A stretch of DNA of 64,000 nt from Streptomyces meridianus (lineage in GTDB: Bacteria > Actinomycetota > Actinomycetes > Streptomycetales > Streptomycetaceae), in assembly GCF_023703325.1 (NCBI RefSeq), contig NZ_JAMQGM010000008.1:1-64000 (forward strand), in the 5' to 3' direction. This document shows positions 37,513-45,494 of the stretch, one piece after another; the first letter of the stretch is position 1, and each line of letters opens with the position of its first letter. A model generated the notes under the pieces. It was not told where the DNA came from. It ran no database searches and saw nothing but the letters and a program-made list of their open reading frames with translations. The translations under genes were made by a program, and so were the position numbers.

Positions 37513-38604
37513 ATGAACGTTGTGACCCCGGCAGGCGGGGGCGGCCCCGACGACGTCAGGGGGAGCGACGACGCAACGGTCCGCACCTGGCCGGACCTGC
37601 TCTCCGCACTGCTCGACGGGGTCGGCCTGACCGCGGACGACACCGCCTGGGCAATGGACCGGATCATGCGGGGCGAGGCCACCGACGCGCAGATCGCCGG
37701 ATTCGCGGTCGCCCTGCGCGCCAAGGGCGAGACGGTGGCCGAGGTGTCGGGTCTCGTCCGGGCCATGTACGGCCACGCCAGGCTTATCGACGTGCCCGGT
37801 CCCAGCGTCGACATCGTCGGCACCGGCGGCGACCGGGCGAAGACGGTGAACATTTCCACGATGTCGTCGATCGTGGTCGCCGGCACCGGGGCCAAGGTGG
37901 TCAAGCACGGAAACCGGGCGGCGTCGTCGGCGAGTGGCGCGTCGGACGTCCTGGAGAAGCTCGGGGTTGATCTGAATCTGAGCCCGCAGCGCGTGGTCGA
38001 GGTCGCCGAGGAGGCGGGCATCACCTTCTGCTTCGCTGTGAATTTTCACCCGTCGCTGCGTCATGTCGCGCGCGCGCGACGAGAGTTGGGTGTCCGGACC
38101 ATCTTCAACGCGCTCGGGCCGCTCACCAACCCGGCGCGGGTGCAGGCCCAGGCGACCGGCGTCGCGGATGCCCGGATGGCCCCCATCATGGCCGGTGTGC
38201 TCGCCGACCGCGGATCCTCGGCGCTGGTGTTCCGCGGTGACGACGGGCTGGACGAACTCACCACCACCGCCACCTCCCGGGTGTGGTTCGTCCGCGACGG
38301 CAGCGTCAGCGAGGCGGCGTTCGACCCTCGCGACATCGGCATCCCCCTGGTCCCGGTGGAAGCCCTGCGGGGGGCCGATGCCTCGTACAACGCCGATGTC
38401 GCGCGGCGGCTGCTGGCCGGTGAGGAAGGGCCGGTGCGGGACGCGGTGCTGCTGAACTCGGCCGCCGCCCTGGTCGCACTCCGGCCGACCGGGGCTCCGC
38501 TCACCGAGCAGATCGGTGACGCGGTCGGAAAGGCAGCGGAGTCGATCGACAGCGGAGCCGCCCGGCGCGCCCTCGAGCGCTGGGTCGGTGCCAGCAACGG
38601 CTGA
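37513..38604 (+). CDS. trpD: anthranilate phosphoribosyltransferase
   Basis: Second step of tryptophan synthesis (363 aa). Signatures are [21 protein letters not shown] (phosphoribosyl site), [21 protein letters not shown] and [23 protein letters not shown] 37513 is preceded by GGAGCGGACC. It is separated from the fused anthranilate synthase gene near 62 kb and lies alone after the qcr operon, as in mycobacteria. No leader peptide or attenuator is seen in front of it. Confidence 0.94.
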   Translation: MNVVTPAGGGGPDDVRGSDDATVRTWPDLLSALLDGVGLTADDTAWAMDRIMRGEATDAQIAGFAVALRAKGETVAEVSGLVRAMYGHARLIDVPGPSVDIVGTGGDRAKTVNISTMSSIVVAGTGAKVVKHGNRAASSASGASDVLEKLGVDLNLSPQRVVEVAEEAGITFCFAVNFHPSLRHVARARRELGVRTIFNALGPLTNPARVQAQATGVADARMAPIMAGVLADRGSSALVFRGDDGLDELTTTATSRVWFVRDGSVSEAAFDPRDIGIPLVPVEALRGADASYNADVARRLLAGEEGPVRDAVLLNSAAALVALRPTGAPLTEQIGDAVGKAAESIDSGAARRALERWVGASNG

Positions 38605-38613
38605 TGGGACGCC

Positions 38614-38645
38614 GGTGCGGGCCCGCGGTGGTGCGGACCCGCACC
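38614..38645. terminator. hairpin after trpD
   Basis: GGTGCGGG (38614-38621) pairs with CCCGCACC (38638-38645) with further GC pairing in the loop. It lies between convergent trpD and the RAM-domain gene. Confidence 0.55.
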
Positions 38646-38667
38646 TGTGGGCTGCCCGGCAGCGTCC

Positions 38668-38949
38668 TCAGGCGTCGAGGCCGATCGCGAACGCGGCCTC
38701 CAGGTCGTGCTGCGAGTAGGTGCGGAACGCGACGTGGGTGTCCGTGGCCTCCACCCCGGGGATCTTGCTGATCGAGCCCGGAATGATCTCGGCGAGGTCG
38801 TCGTGCTCCGCCACCCGGACCATGGCGATCAGGTCGTACGTCCCGGTCACCGAATAGACCTCGCTGACGCTCTCCAGCGCGGCGATCGACTCCGCGATCT
38901 CGGGGATCCGGTCCACGCTGGTCTTGATGAGAACGATCGCGGTGATCAC
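38668..38949 (-). CDS. stand-alone RAM domain (Lrp/AsnC effector domain)
   Basis: A 93-aa protein (MITAIVLIKTSVDRIPEIAE) that is only the C-terminal ligand-binding/oligomerisation domain of Lrp/AsnC regulators, with no helix-turn-helix. Typical strings are VYSVTGTYDLIAMVRV and VEATDTHVAFRTYSQHDLE. Such proteins bind amino acids and form rings, and may modify full regulators. GTG 38949 overlaps the stop of the rhomboid gene by 4 bp, so the two are translationally coupled. Confidence 0.85.
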   Translation of the reverse strand: MITAIVLIKTSVDRIPEIAESIAALESVSEVYSVTGTYDLIAMVRVAEHDDLAEIIPGSISKIPGVEATDTHVAFRTYSQHDLEAAFAIGLDA

Positions 38950-39662
38950 GGCTGGCTGTCTCCCTCGGTGGCCCTGGCTGCGCCGTTCACCCTACTCCCA
39001 CCGCAGTGGCGCACCCAGGCGTAGAGGAACCCGGCGCAGAAGCCGACCAGATGGGCCAGGTAGGCCACCCCGGGCTGAGCCCGGTCGGTGTGCGCGGCCG
39101 GCCACTGGAGCGCGAACCAGAAGACGAGCACGAGCCAGGCGGGGAAGCGGAGCGGCAGGAAGAGCAGGAACGGGAAGAGGCTCGTGACCCGCGCCCGGGG
39201 AAAGAGGAAGAGGAAGGCGCCGAGGATCCCCGAGACGGCCCCGGACGCGCCGACCAGCGTCTGCTGGGAACCGGGGTGTGCGACGGCGAATCCCACCAGC
39301 GCGATCCAGCCGGTCGCGAGATAGAACGCGGCGAACTGCAGGTGCCCCATGCGCCGCTCGGTCATCCGGCCGAAGACGTGGAGGAAGAGCATGTTACCCA
39401 GCAGGTGGATCCAGCTGCCGTGGACGAAGAGTGCGGTCAGCGGGGACAGCAGGGCGTGCGGACGCCCCGCCGCCAGTTCGCTCGGAATGACACCCCAGCG
39501 CTCGAAGTGAGCGGTCTGTGCGGCGGCCGGGGCATTCCCGACGCCGGGCAGCAGACCGGTGGCCGAGGCGGGGCCGAGCAGGAAGACCGCGACGGACAGA
39601 CCGATCAGTGTGTACGTGATCACGGGACGGTCGGACCCTGTGCCCTTCTTGATCATGGGCAT
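38946..39662 (-). CDS. rhomboid-family intramembrane serine protease
   Basis: A 238-aa polytopic protein. The catalytic serine is in VGASGAVSGILGAF (GxSG) and the histidine in LAHLVGFCAGFLYAW. The first periplasmic loop carries FVHGSWIHLLGNMLFLHVFG, matching rhomboid HxxxN architecture. ATG 39662 (MPMIKKGTG) is preferred because AAGGA lies about 7 nt upstream; ATG 39656 is an alternative. It is first in a two-gene unit with the RAM-domain protein. Confidence 0.88.
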   Translation of the reverse strand: MPMIKKGTGSDRPVITYTLIGLSVAVFLLGPASATGLLPGVGNAPAAAQTAHFERWGVIPSELAAGRPHALLSPLTALFVHGSWIHLLGNMLFLHVFGRMTERRMGHLQFAAFYLATGWIALVGFAVAHPGSQQTLVGASGAVSGILGAFLFLFPRARVTSLFPFLLFLPLRFPAWLVLVFWFALQWPAAHTDRAQPGVAYLAHLVGFCAGFLYAWVRHCGGSRVNGAARATEGDSQP

Positions 39663-39848
39663 ATCATTCCTTAAGGGCCCTTTCGGGCCGGGACGCCTCG
39701 CCGTGGCAGCGAACACCGCCCGGCCGCCGCATCGGCGGCCCGCCAGGCCGTAGGGTTACGGCGAGTACTCCCGCAGTTCGACGGCGCACCGCGGGTCCGG
39801 GGTCCGACCCGAGCGGGCCCGGCAGCACGCGACGAAGACGAGGACACC

Positions 39849-40088
39849 ATGGCCGTTCCCCAGCCGACAGCCGAGACCCGGTGGCGCTGCACCCTGTGCG
39901 GAAACCTGACCCGCTTCGATGTCACCCGCTCCACCAGGGCCGTCGAGTACGTTCACCTCGACCTCGCCGGGGAACCCGACATCGAGGAGCGCGACGTGAT
40001 CAGCGAGAGCATCGAGTCGGTGCGCTGCCGGTGGTGCAACGCGGTCGACCAGGTCGAACTGGTCGACCGTCCGGGCGCGAGCGCCTGA
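39849..40088 (+). CDS. small zinc-ribbon protein
   Basis: A 79-aa protein with two CxxC pairs, CTLCGNLTRFDVTRSTRA and VRCRWCNAVDQVEL, forming a probable zinc ribbon. The middle is acidic. There is no catalytic motif, so a role in nucleic acid or protein binding is only a guess. ATG 39849 follows GACGAGGACACC. The NYN-domain gene starts 17 bp downstream, so they are likely co-transcribed. Confidence 0.78.
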   Translation: MAVPQPTAETRWRCTLCGNLTRFDVTRSTRAVEYVHLDLAGEPDIEERDVISESIESVRCRWCNAVDQVELVDRPGASA

Positions 40089-40105
40089 GAACGGAGCGGT
40101 GACAG

Positions 40106-41476
40106 GTGGTGGAGCGGACAGGCGACGCCGAGGGCGCCGACGGCACGGACGAAGCCGCCGGCGACGCCGAGCTGCTCGACCGGCCGCTGCCCGAGGGTGT
40201 CCGGCGGAAGGTGGTCGCACTCGTCGCCGACGCCTTCGGCGATCTGACGGTCGCCGAACTCCCGCCGCAGCTGCGGCAGTATGCCCGCTTCACCCCCTCC
40301 CGTCGCGCCAAGTTCGCCGGAAACGCGATGGCCTCCGCCCTCGCGACCCATTCCCTGTTCCGGCAGCGCATCGCGGAACGCGTGCGGGAGACGCAGGCCG
40401 AGCTGGCCGAGGCCGTAGAAGCGGGCTCGCCGCCCGCCGCTGCCGACCCTCTCGACGTGGCGGCGGCGGCGTACGTCCTGCGGCCCGAGGGGTGGGTCAA
40501 GCTCGTCGCCGCCGCCGGCGAGGAGGTTCAGCGGGCCCGTGCGGAACGGATGGACGAAGAGGCGGCCCGTGAACTCCGCAAGCTGCGCAAGGAGTTGGCG
40601 GAGGCGCAGGGCGCCGCCCGCACCGAGGGTGAGCGGGCCCGGACCGAACTCGACGCTGCCCGCAAGGAGGCGGACGTCCTCCATCGCAAGCTGCGCAGCG
40701 CGGTGAGCGATGTGCGGCGCGGCGAGGCGGCGCTGCGCAAGCTCACCGCGGAGCTGGAGTCCGTCCGCAACGCCGCCGCGGTCGAGAAGGCTGCGGCCGA
40801 CAGCGAGATGCGGCGCGTCAAGGCCCGGTTGGCCGAGACCGAGTCGGCGCTGGAGGCGAGCCGCCGGGCGGCGCGCGAGGGGCGGAGCGTCGAGGACATG
40901 CGGGTGCGGCTGCTCCTCGACACCGTGCTCGACGCTGCCCAGGGTCTGCGCCGTGAGCTGGCGCTCCCGCCGGCCGCCCAGCACCCTGCCGACCTGGTCG
41001 ACGCCGTCGAGCCGGGACGCATGACGCCCAAGGACGTTGCGAGCCGTGCGCTTTCGGACACTGACCCCGCGCTGCTCGACCAATTGCTGGCGCTCCCGCA
41101 GGCACATTTGGTCGTCGACGGATACAACGTGACTAAAACGGGTTATCCGACCATGCCGTTGGAGAAGCAGCGGCTGCGGCTGCTCGGTGGCCTCGCGGTG
41201 CTCGCGGCGCAGACCGGAGCCGAGATGACCTGCGTGTTCGACGGCGCCGAACTGGCCGCGCCCGTGCTCCTGGCTCCGCCCCGCGGCGTCCGTGTGCTGT
41301 TCAGCCGGCCCGGGCAGACGGCGGACGAGCTGATCCGGCGGCTGGTGCGCGCGGAGCCCGCAGGACGTCCGGTGGTCGTGGTGTCGTCGGACCGTGAAGT
41401 GGCGGACGGTGTGGCGCGCGCCGGCGCGCGGCCCGTGGCATCCGCCTTGCTCCTCAAGCGACTTGCCCGGACCTGA
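40106..41476 (+). CDS. NYN-domain (YacP-like) putative RNA-binding/nuclease protein
   Basis: A 456-aa protein. Residues about 30-150 are helical, a long Glu/Arg/Ala coiled coil spans about 165-270, and the C-terminal about 165 residues form a NYN/YacP PIN-like domain (LVVDGYNVTKTGYP, TCVFDGAE, TADELIRRLV, VVVSSDREVADG). The conserved acidic residues fit a metal-dependent RNase fold. Two GTG codons (40106, 40109) precede VERTGD. The preceding zinc-ribbon gene may be functionally coupled. Confidence 0.82.
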   Translation: MVERTGDAEGADGTDEAAGDAELLDRPLPEGVRRKVVALVADAFGDLTVAELPPQLRQYARFTPSRRAKFAGNAMASALATHSLFRQRIAERVRETQAELAEAVEAGSPPAAADPLDVAAAAYVLRPEGWVKLVAAAGEEVQRARAERMDEEAARELRKLRKELAEAQGAARTEGERARTELDAARKEADVLHRKLRSAVSDVRRGEAALRKLTAELESVRNAAAVEKAAADSEMRRVKARLAETESALEASRRAAREGRSVEDMRVRLLLDTVLDAAQGLRRELALPPAAQHPADLVDAVEPGRMTPKDVASRALSDTDPALLDQLLALPQAHLVVDGYNVTKTGYPTMPLEKQRLRLLGGLAVLAAQTGAEMTCVFDGAELAAPVLLAPPRGVRVLFSRPGQTADELIRRLVRAEPAGRPVVVVSSDREVADGVARAGARPVASALLLKRLART

Positions 41477-41522
41477 GAGCGTGTCGAGATCCCGCGTCGC
41501 GGATCCGGCGGGGTCCCGAATG

Positions 41523-41543
41523 CGCTCCGGAATCAACGGAGCG
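41523..41543 (+). terminator. hairpin after the NYN gene
   Basis: CGCTCCG (41523-41529) pairs with CGGAGCG (41537-41543) across 7 nt. It is a modest terminator candidate. Confidence 0.5.
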
Positions 41544-41616
41544 TGAGAGCGCAGCCACTACCCGTACGAAATCGGTAAAGAAAACGCGACCTGACGGAGG
41601 ATTTTCCCCACAGGAT

Positions 41617-41646
41617 TTGAACCGATCAAGCGAAGGTTACTAAGGT
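41617..41646 (+). promoter_or_regulatory. predicted promoter of the riboswitch transcript
   Basis: TTGAAC (41617-41622) and TAAGGT (41641-41646) are 18 bp apart, a good fit to the main vegetative sigma factor. Start expected near 41653. The inverted repeat GCGAAGGTT/AACCTTCGC (41630-41638 and 41656-41664) straddles the -10. Confidence 0.55.
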
Positions 41647-41694
41647 CGACGTTCGAACCTTCGCGCGGTCGATAATCCATCCGGGATAGTCGGC

Positions 41695-41798
41695 GAAGGT
41701 ACCGCCGAGTCCGCGGCTGAACGGCAGAGCTCCACGGGGGAGCCGAGTTGCGGAGCCGGGGTCGACAAGCCCCACTCACCCGGTAGGCGGCTGGAGGA
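41695..41798 (+). promoter_or_regulatory. ydaO/yuaA-type (c-di-AMP) riboswitch
   Basis: The leader contains the conserved elements CGCCGAGTCCG (near 41704), ACGGGGGAGCCGAG (near 41734), a GGGGTCGACA element (near 41758) and a 3' segment CTCACCCGGTAGGCGG (41775-41790), in the order known for ydaO RNAs. In actinobacteria these RNAs sit in front of cell-wall hydrolase genes, exactly as here, and sense cyclic di-AMP. Exact boundaries and pairing were not computed. Confidence 0.72.
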
Positions 41799-41814
41799 AG
41801 AGGAGCTCGCCTTC

Positions 41815-42822
41815 GTGGCGTCCCACCGTCGACCCAAGCAGCCGAGCCGCACCCGCGTCACCGTTCTGACCGCGACCGCGGCGGCTGCCGTCGCCCTCAC
41901 GTCCCAGGCTGCTCACGCCGACCCGAAGCCGACGAAGAAGGAAGTCAAGGCCAAGGTCGACAAGCTCTACGAAGAGGCCGAGGTTGCGACCGAGAAATAC
42001 AACGGTGCAAAGGAGCGGCAGGCCGAGCTCCAGAAGCAGGTCGACGATCTCCGCGACAAGGTGGCGCGCGGCCAGGACGAGCTGAACCAGCTCCGCAACG
42101 GCCTCGGTTCGATGGCCACGGCGCAGTACCGTACCGGCGGCATCGACCCTTCGGTCCAGCTGCTGCTCTCCTCCAACCCCGACAACTACCTCGACCGGGC
42201 CTCCACGCTCGACCAGTTGAGCACGAAGCAGGCCGGCTCCCTCCGGAAGATCGCCGAGAAGCAGCGCATGCTCGCGCAGCAGCGCGCCGAGGCCGCCGGA
42301 AAGCTCGAGGACCTCGAGAGCACGCGCAAGGCGCTCGGCGAGAAGAAGGACGAGATCCAGGGCAGGCTCGCCAAGGCCCGGGACCTTCTCAACACCCTCA
42401 CCGCCAAGGAGCGGGCCTCGCTCATGTCGGCCGGCGGTTCCACCAACGTGAACCTCGGCAGCGACGTGCCCGAGTCCCAGCGTGCGGGCGCCGCGCTGTC
42501 CGCCGCCAAGACCAAGATCGGTTCTCCCTACGTGTGGGGTGCCACCGGGCCGAGCTCGTTCGACTGCTCCGGACTGACCCAGTGGGCCTACAGCCAGGCC
42601 GGTGTGCAGCTCGACCGCACGTCCCAGGCCCAGGCGAACAACGGAAGCCGTGTCTCCCGGGCCCAGCTCAAGCCCGGTGATCTGGTGCTCTTCTACAGCG
42701 ACCTGCACCACATAGGCCTCTACGCGGGTAATGGTCAGATCCTCCACGCCCCCAAGCCCGGTGCTGCGGTGCGCTACGAGTCGATCAACAACATGCCGTT
42801 CATGTTCGGCGTACGCATCTGA
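41815..42822 (+). CDS. secreted NlpC/P60 peptidoglycan hydrolase
   Basis: A 335-aa exported endopeptidase. The Sec signal (RVTVLTATAAAAVALTSQAAHA) ends near residue 36. A long coiled coil (about 40-210) is followed by the NlpC/P60 domain with catalytic cysteine in SSFDCSGLTQWAY, histidine in DLHHIGLYAG and the third residue near ILHAPKPG. Such enzymes cut D-Glu-mesoDAP-type bonds. GTG 41815 follows GGAGGAAGAGG. Control is probably through the riboswitch upstream. It has a close paralogue directly downstream. Confidence 0.92.
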   Translation: MASHRRPKQPSRTRVTVLTATAAAAVALTSQAAHADPKPTKKEVKAKVDKLYEEAEVATEKYNGAKERQAELQKQVDDLRDKVARGQDELNQLRNGLGSMATAQYRTGGIDPSVQLLLSSNPDNYLDRASTLDQLSTKQAGSLRKIAEKQRMLAQQRAEAAGKLEDLESTRKALGEKKDEIQGRLAKARDLLNTLTAKERASLMSAGGSTNVNLGSDVPESQRAGAALSAAKTKIGSPYVWGATGPSSFDCSGLTQWAYSQAGVQLDRTSQAQANNGSRVSRAQLKPGDLVLFYSDLHHIGLYAGNGQILHAPKPGAAVRYESINNMPFMFGVRI

Positions 42823-42876
42823 CGGTCCCCCGCACAGCGCCCGATCGGGCGAATCGCGTCGGCCTCTGCTGACCTC

Positions 42877-42912
42877 ACGCCCCGCCGGTGACCTGCACAA
42901 CCGGCGGGGCGT
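42877..42912 (+). terminator. terminator between the tandem NlpC/P60 genes
   Basis: ACGCCCCGCCGGT (42877-42889) pairs exactly with 42900-42912 across a 10-nt loop, 54 nt past the first gene. It indicates the two paralogues are separately transcribed. Confidence 0.75.
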
Positions 42913-43045
42913 CACTGTGCGTGCCCGGAAACAGCTTTTGGACGCCCCGCAGTCGCACGGCTACTGTCTGCCAGCGCGCGGCTCCCGTGAGCACATCCGC
43001 CCGTCCGGGCGGCGGGGCGGCGCAGTGGAAGGAGTGCGGCTTCCC

Positions 43046-44074
43046 GTGGCGTCCCATCGCCGTTCCACGCCGTCCGGTCCGGCCCGGACGACCCGGCTGA
43101 CCGTTCTGTCCGCTGTGGCGGCCACGGCCGCGGCCCTGTCCGCCGCACCCGCGAAGGCCGAACCGCGCGACCGCTCCGGTGCCGCGGCCGAGGTGGAACG
43201 CCTCTACGCCCAGGCGGAGCGGGTCACCGAGAAGTTCAACGAGGCCGACGAACGCACCGACGCGCTGCGGGAGAGGGTCGAGCACCAACGGGGCCGGGTG
43301 GCCCGCAGCCAGGAGAAGATCAACCGGATGCGGGACGGCCTGGCCTCGCTGGCGGGCGCACAGTACCGCTCCGCCGGGATGGACCCGGCCCTCCAGCTCC
43401 TGCTGTCCTCCGACCCGGACAGCTACCTCGACAAGGCGGCCGTCCTACGACGCATCGGCAGCCAGCAGGTCGGACGGCTCCGTGCCCTCCAGCTGATGCA
43501 GCAGCGCCTGATGCAGCAGCGGGCCGAGGCCCTTGCGGAGATCGCCGAACTGGAGCGGAGTCACGCCGACGTCACCCGCTACCGGAAGGCCGTGGCGGCC
43601 AAGCTCGCCAAGGCGCGACGGCTGCTCAACTCCCTTCCCGAGGACGAGCGCGCGGCCTACCTCCGGTCCTCCCGCTCCGACTGGCGTACCGATCCGCTCT
43701 CGCTCGTCGGGGCGGCCGCTCCTTCCTCGTCCCGTGCCGCGGCAGCGGTCGCGGCGGCCCGGCGCGCGGTGGGCGCCCCGTACGTCTGGGGTGCCAGCGG
43801 GCCGGGCTCCTTCGACTGCTCCGGGCTCACACAGTGGGCCTACGCGCAGGCCGGGGTGGGGCTTCCGCGCACCTCGCAGGCGCAGCGGCACGCCGGCCGT
43901 CAGGTCCCGCTGGACCAGGCCAGGCCAGGCGACCTGGTCGTCTACCGCGACGATGCGAGCCACATCGGCATGTATGTCGGCAACGGACAGGTGGTTCATG
44001 CGCCGCACCCCGGGGCCAGGGTCCGCTACGACCCGGTCGCCATGATGCCGATCGCCTCCGTCACCCGGCCCTGA
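43046..44074 (+). CDS. secreted NlpC/P60 peptidoglycan hydrolase, second copy
   Basis: A 342-aa paralogue of the preceding gene with the same order: signal peptide (LTVLSAVAATAAALSAAPAKA), coiled coil (about 40-215) and NlpC/P60 domain (GSFDCSGLTQWAYAQ, DDASHIGMYVGNGQVVHAP). Its sequence is richer in Arg and more diverged than the first copy. GTG 43046 (VASHRRSTPSG, like the VASHRR beginning of copy one) has GAAGGAG about 12 nt away; GTG 43025 is an alternative. No riboswitch-like sequence precedes it. Confidence 0.9.
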   Translation: MASHRRSTPSGPARTTRLTVLSAVAATAAALSAAPAKAEPRDRSGAAAEVERLYAQAERVTEKFNEADERTDALRERVEHQRGRVARSQEKINRMRDGLASLAGAQYRSAGMDPALQLLLSSDPDSYLDKAAVLRRIGSQQVGRLRALQLMQQRLMQQRAEALAEIAELERSHADVTRYRKAVAAKLAKARRLLNSLPEDERAAYLRSSRSDWRTDPLSLVGAAAPSSSRAAAAVAAARRAVGAPYVWGASGPGSFDCSGLTQWAYAQAGVGLPRTSQAQRHAGRQVPLDQARPGDLVVYRDDASHIGMYVGNGQVVHAPHPGARVRYDPVAMMPIASVTRP

Positions 44075-44178
44075 CGGGCGGGGCCCGAAGCGTCCACGGG
44101 CCCGGTGCGCCCCGCCTCGCGCGGCCGGGGACGGGAGTGGTGGTGAGCGGCGGTACGGCCCCCCGTAGCATCATCCGG

Positions 44179-45471
44179 ATGGAGGAGCGGAGAACCAGGC
44201 CGGGACTGGCACGGGTGCGGCAGCCGGTGCTGGCCCTCCTGCTCCTGATCGGCGCGCTCTGCGCGGGCTGCGGCCCGGCGGACTCGCCGCAGGACGAAGC
44301 CCGTGACATCCAACGGATGCTCGACCGGCGCGCCGCCGCTGTGCTGCGCCACGACGCCGACGGTTTCCTGGCGGTGGTCGACCGCTCGGCCACCGGCTAC
44401 CGCGCGGAGCAGCGCAGGGTGATCGGCAACCTCTCCGGGGTCCCGCTGCGCAGTTGGCGCTACCGGCTGCTGGACACCGGCCGGTTCGTCCCGGCCGCCG
44501 GGGACGGCAAGCGGGTCGCCGCGGACGTCCGGCTCGCCTTCCGGCTGGGCGAGCACCGTCCCGCCGCGCACCGCCAGGGAAGGGCCGAGGCCCCCCTGAC
44601 CGTCGTGCAGCGACTGACGCTCACCGAGCGGGCCGGCCGCTGGTACGTCGCCGCCGAGGACCGGTCGGAGACGGGTGGCCGGCGCAGCGTCCAGCAACTG
44701 TGGGACCAGGGGCCGATCACGGCGGTCAGCGGCCGCCGCAGCCTGGTCCTGGGGGTGGGACGCGATCCGGGTGCCCTGAGGGTGATGGCGCGCCGGGCCG
44801 ACCGTGCGGTGGACGAGATCTCCGAGGTGTGGCCCCGCGGCTGGGACCGGCATGTGGTGGTGCTCGTGCCGCGCACCCAGGAGGAGATGGCCGCGCTGCT
44901 CGGCCGCCCGGCCCCGGCCGTCCGGGACATCGCGGCGGTCACCACGGGGGAGGCAGGCCGGGTGGGGGCGGACCGGTCGGGGCAGGTCGTCGTCAACCCG
45001 GAGGCGTACGCGAGCCTGGGGGACTTCGGACGGCAGGTCGTCCTCACCCACGAGACCGCCCATGTGGCGACTCGCCCGAGCACCTCGTCCGCCACGCCGA
45101 TGTGGCTGTCCGAGGGCTTTGCCGACTGGGCCGGTTACCGCACCGCCCGACGCCCGGCCGAACGGATCGCTCCCGGTCTCGCCCGCCGGATCGCAGCGGG
45201 GCAGGCGATCGGAGGGCTCCCAGGGGACGAGGAGTTCGGCTTCGACGGCGACTCCGGCAGCCGGGCGTCGGCCTACGAACGCGGCTGGCTGGCCTGCAGG
45301 ATGATCGCCGACCACTGGGGGGAGCGGCGGCTGACCGGCTTCTACCGGGCGATGGGCTCGGCAACCACGGGACGGGGCGCGGCGGATCACGTCCTGCGCA
45401 GCGAACTCGGCTTGAGCCGGGCGGAGTTCACCGCTCGCTGGCGCCGGTTCGCGGCGCACGAGCTGGGCTGA
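44179..45471 (+). CDS. lipoprotein with HExxH-type metallopeptidase domain
   Basis: A 430-aa predicted lipoprotein. The signal ends in a lipobox-like ALCAGC (cysteine 31). An N-terminal domain (about 45-190) looks like a SnoaL or Mce-associated fold. The C-terminal half carries a gluzincin site HETAH (VVLTHETAHVATR) with downstream glutamate in WLSEGFADWAGY, as in DUF/peptidase MA-like families. Substrate unknown. ATG 44179 is chosen over GTG codons upstream. Its 3' end is 23 bp from the convergent GT87-like gene. Confidence 0.82.
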   Translation: MEERRTRPGLARVRQPVLALLLLIGALCAGCGPADSPQDEARDIQRMLDRRAAAVLRHDADGFLAVVDRSATGYRAEQRRVIGNLSGVPLRSWRYRLLDTGRFVPAAGDGKRVAADVRLAFRLGEHRPAAHRQGRAEAPLTVVQRLTLTERAGRWYVAAEDRSETGGRRSVQQLWDQGPITAVSGRRSLVLGVGRDPGALRVMARRADRAVDEISEVWPRGWDRHVVVLVPRTQEEMAALLGRPAPAVRDIAAVTTGEAGRVGADRSGQVVVNPEAYASLGDFGRQVVLTHETAHVATRPSTSSATPMWLSEGFADWAGYRTARRPAERIAPGLARRIAAGQAIGGLPGDEEFGFDGDSGSRASAYERGWLACRMIADHWGERRLTGFYRAMGSATTGRGAADHVLRSELGLSRAEFTARWRRFAAHELG

Positions 45472-45494
45472 GGGGCCCGGCTCGTGCGCCGTGG

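Larger units (their letters stand above)
41477..41814. other. long 5' region of the first NlpC/P60 gene
   Basis: 338 bp with no gene. In order: a short hairpin after the NYN gene (41523-41543), a promoter (41617-41646) inside an inverted repeat (41630-41664), and a ydaO-type riboswitch (about 41695-41798). Confidence 0.7.

Noticed and set aside
41651..41663. GTTCGAACCT, reminiscent of a tRNA T-loop
   Set aside because: No cloverleaf can be built around it; it belongs to the inverted repeat at the riboswitch promoter.
42890..43045. Possible second riboswitch before the second NlpC/P60 gene
   Set aside because: None of the ydaO blocks is present; only a terminator and GC-rich spacer are seen.
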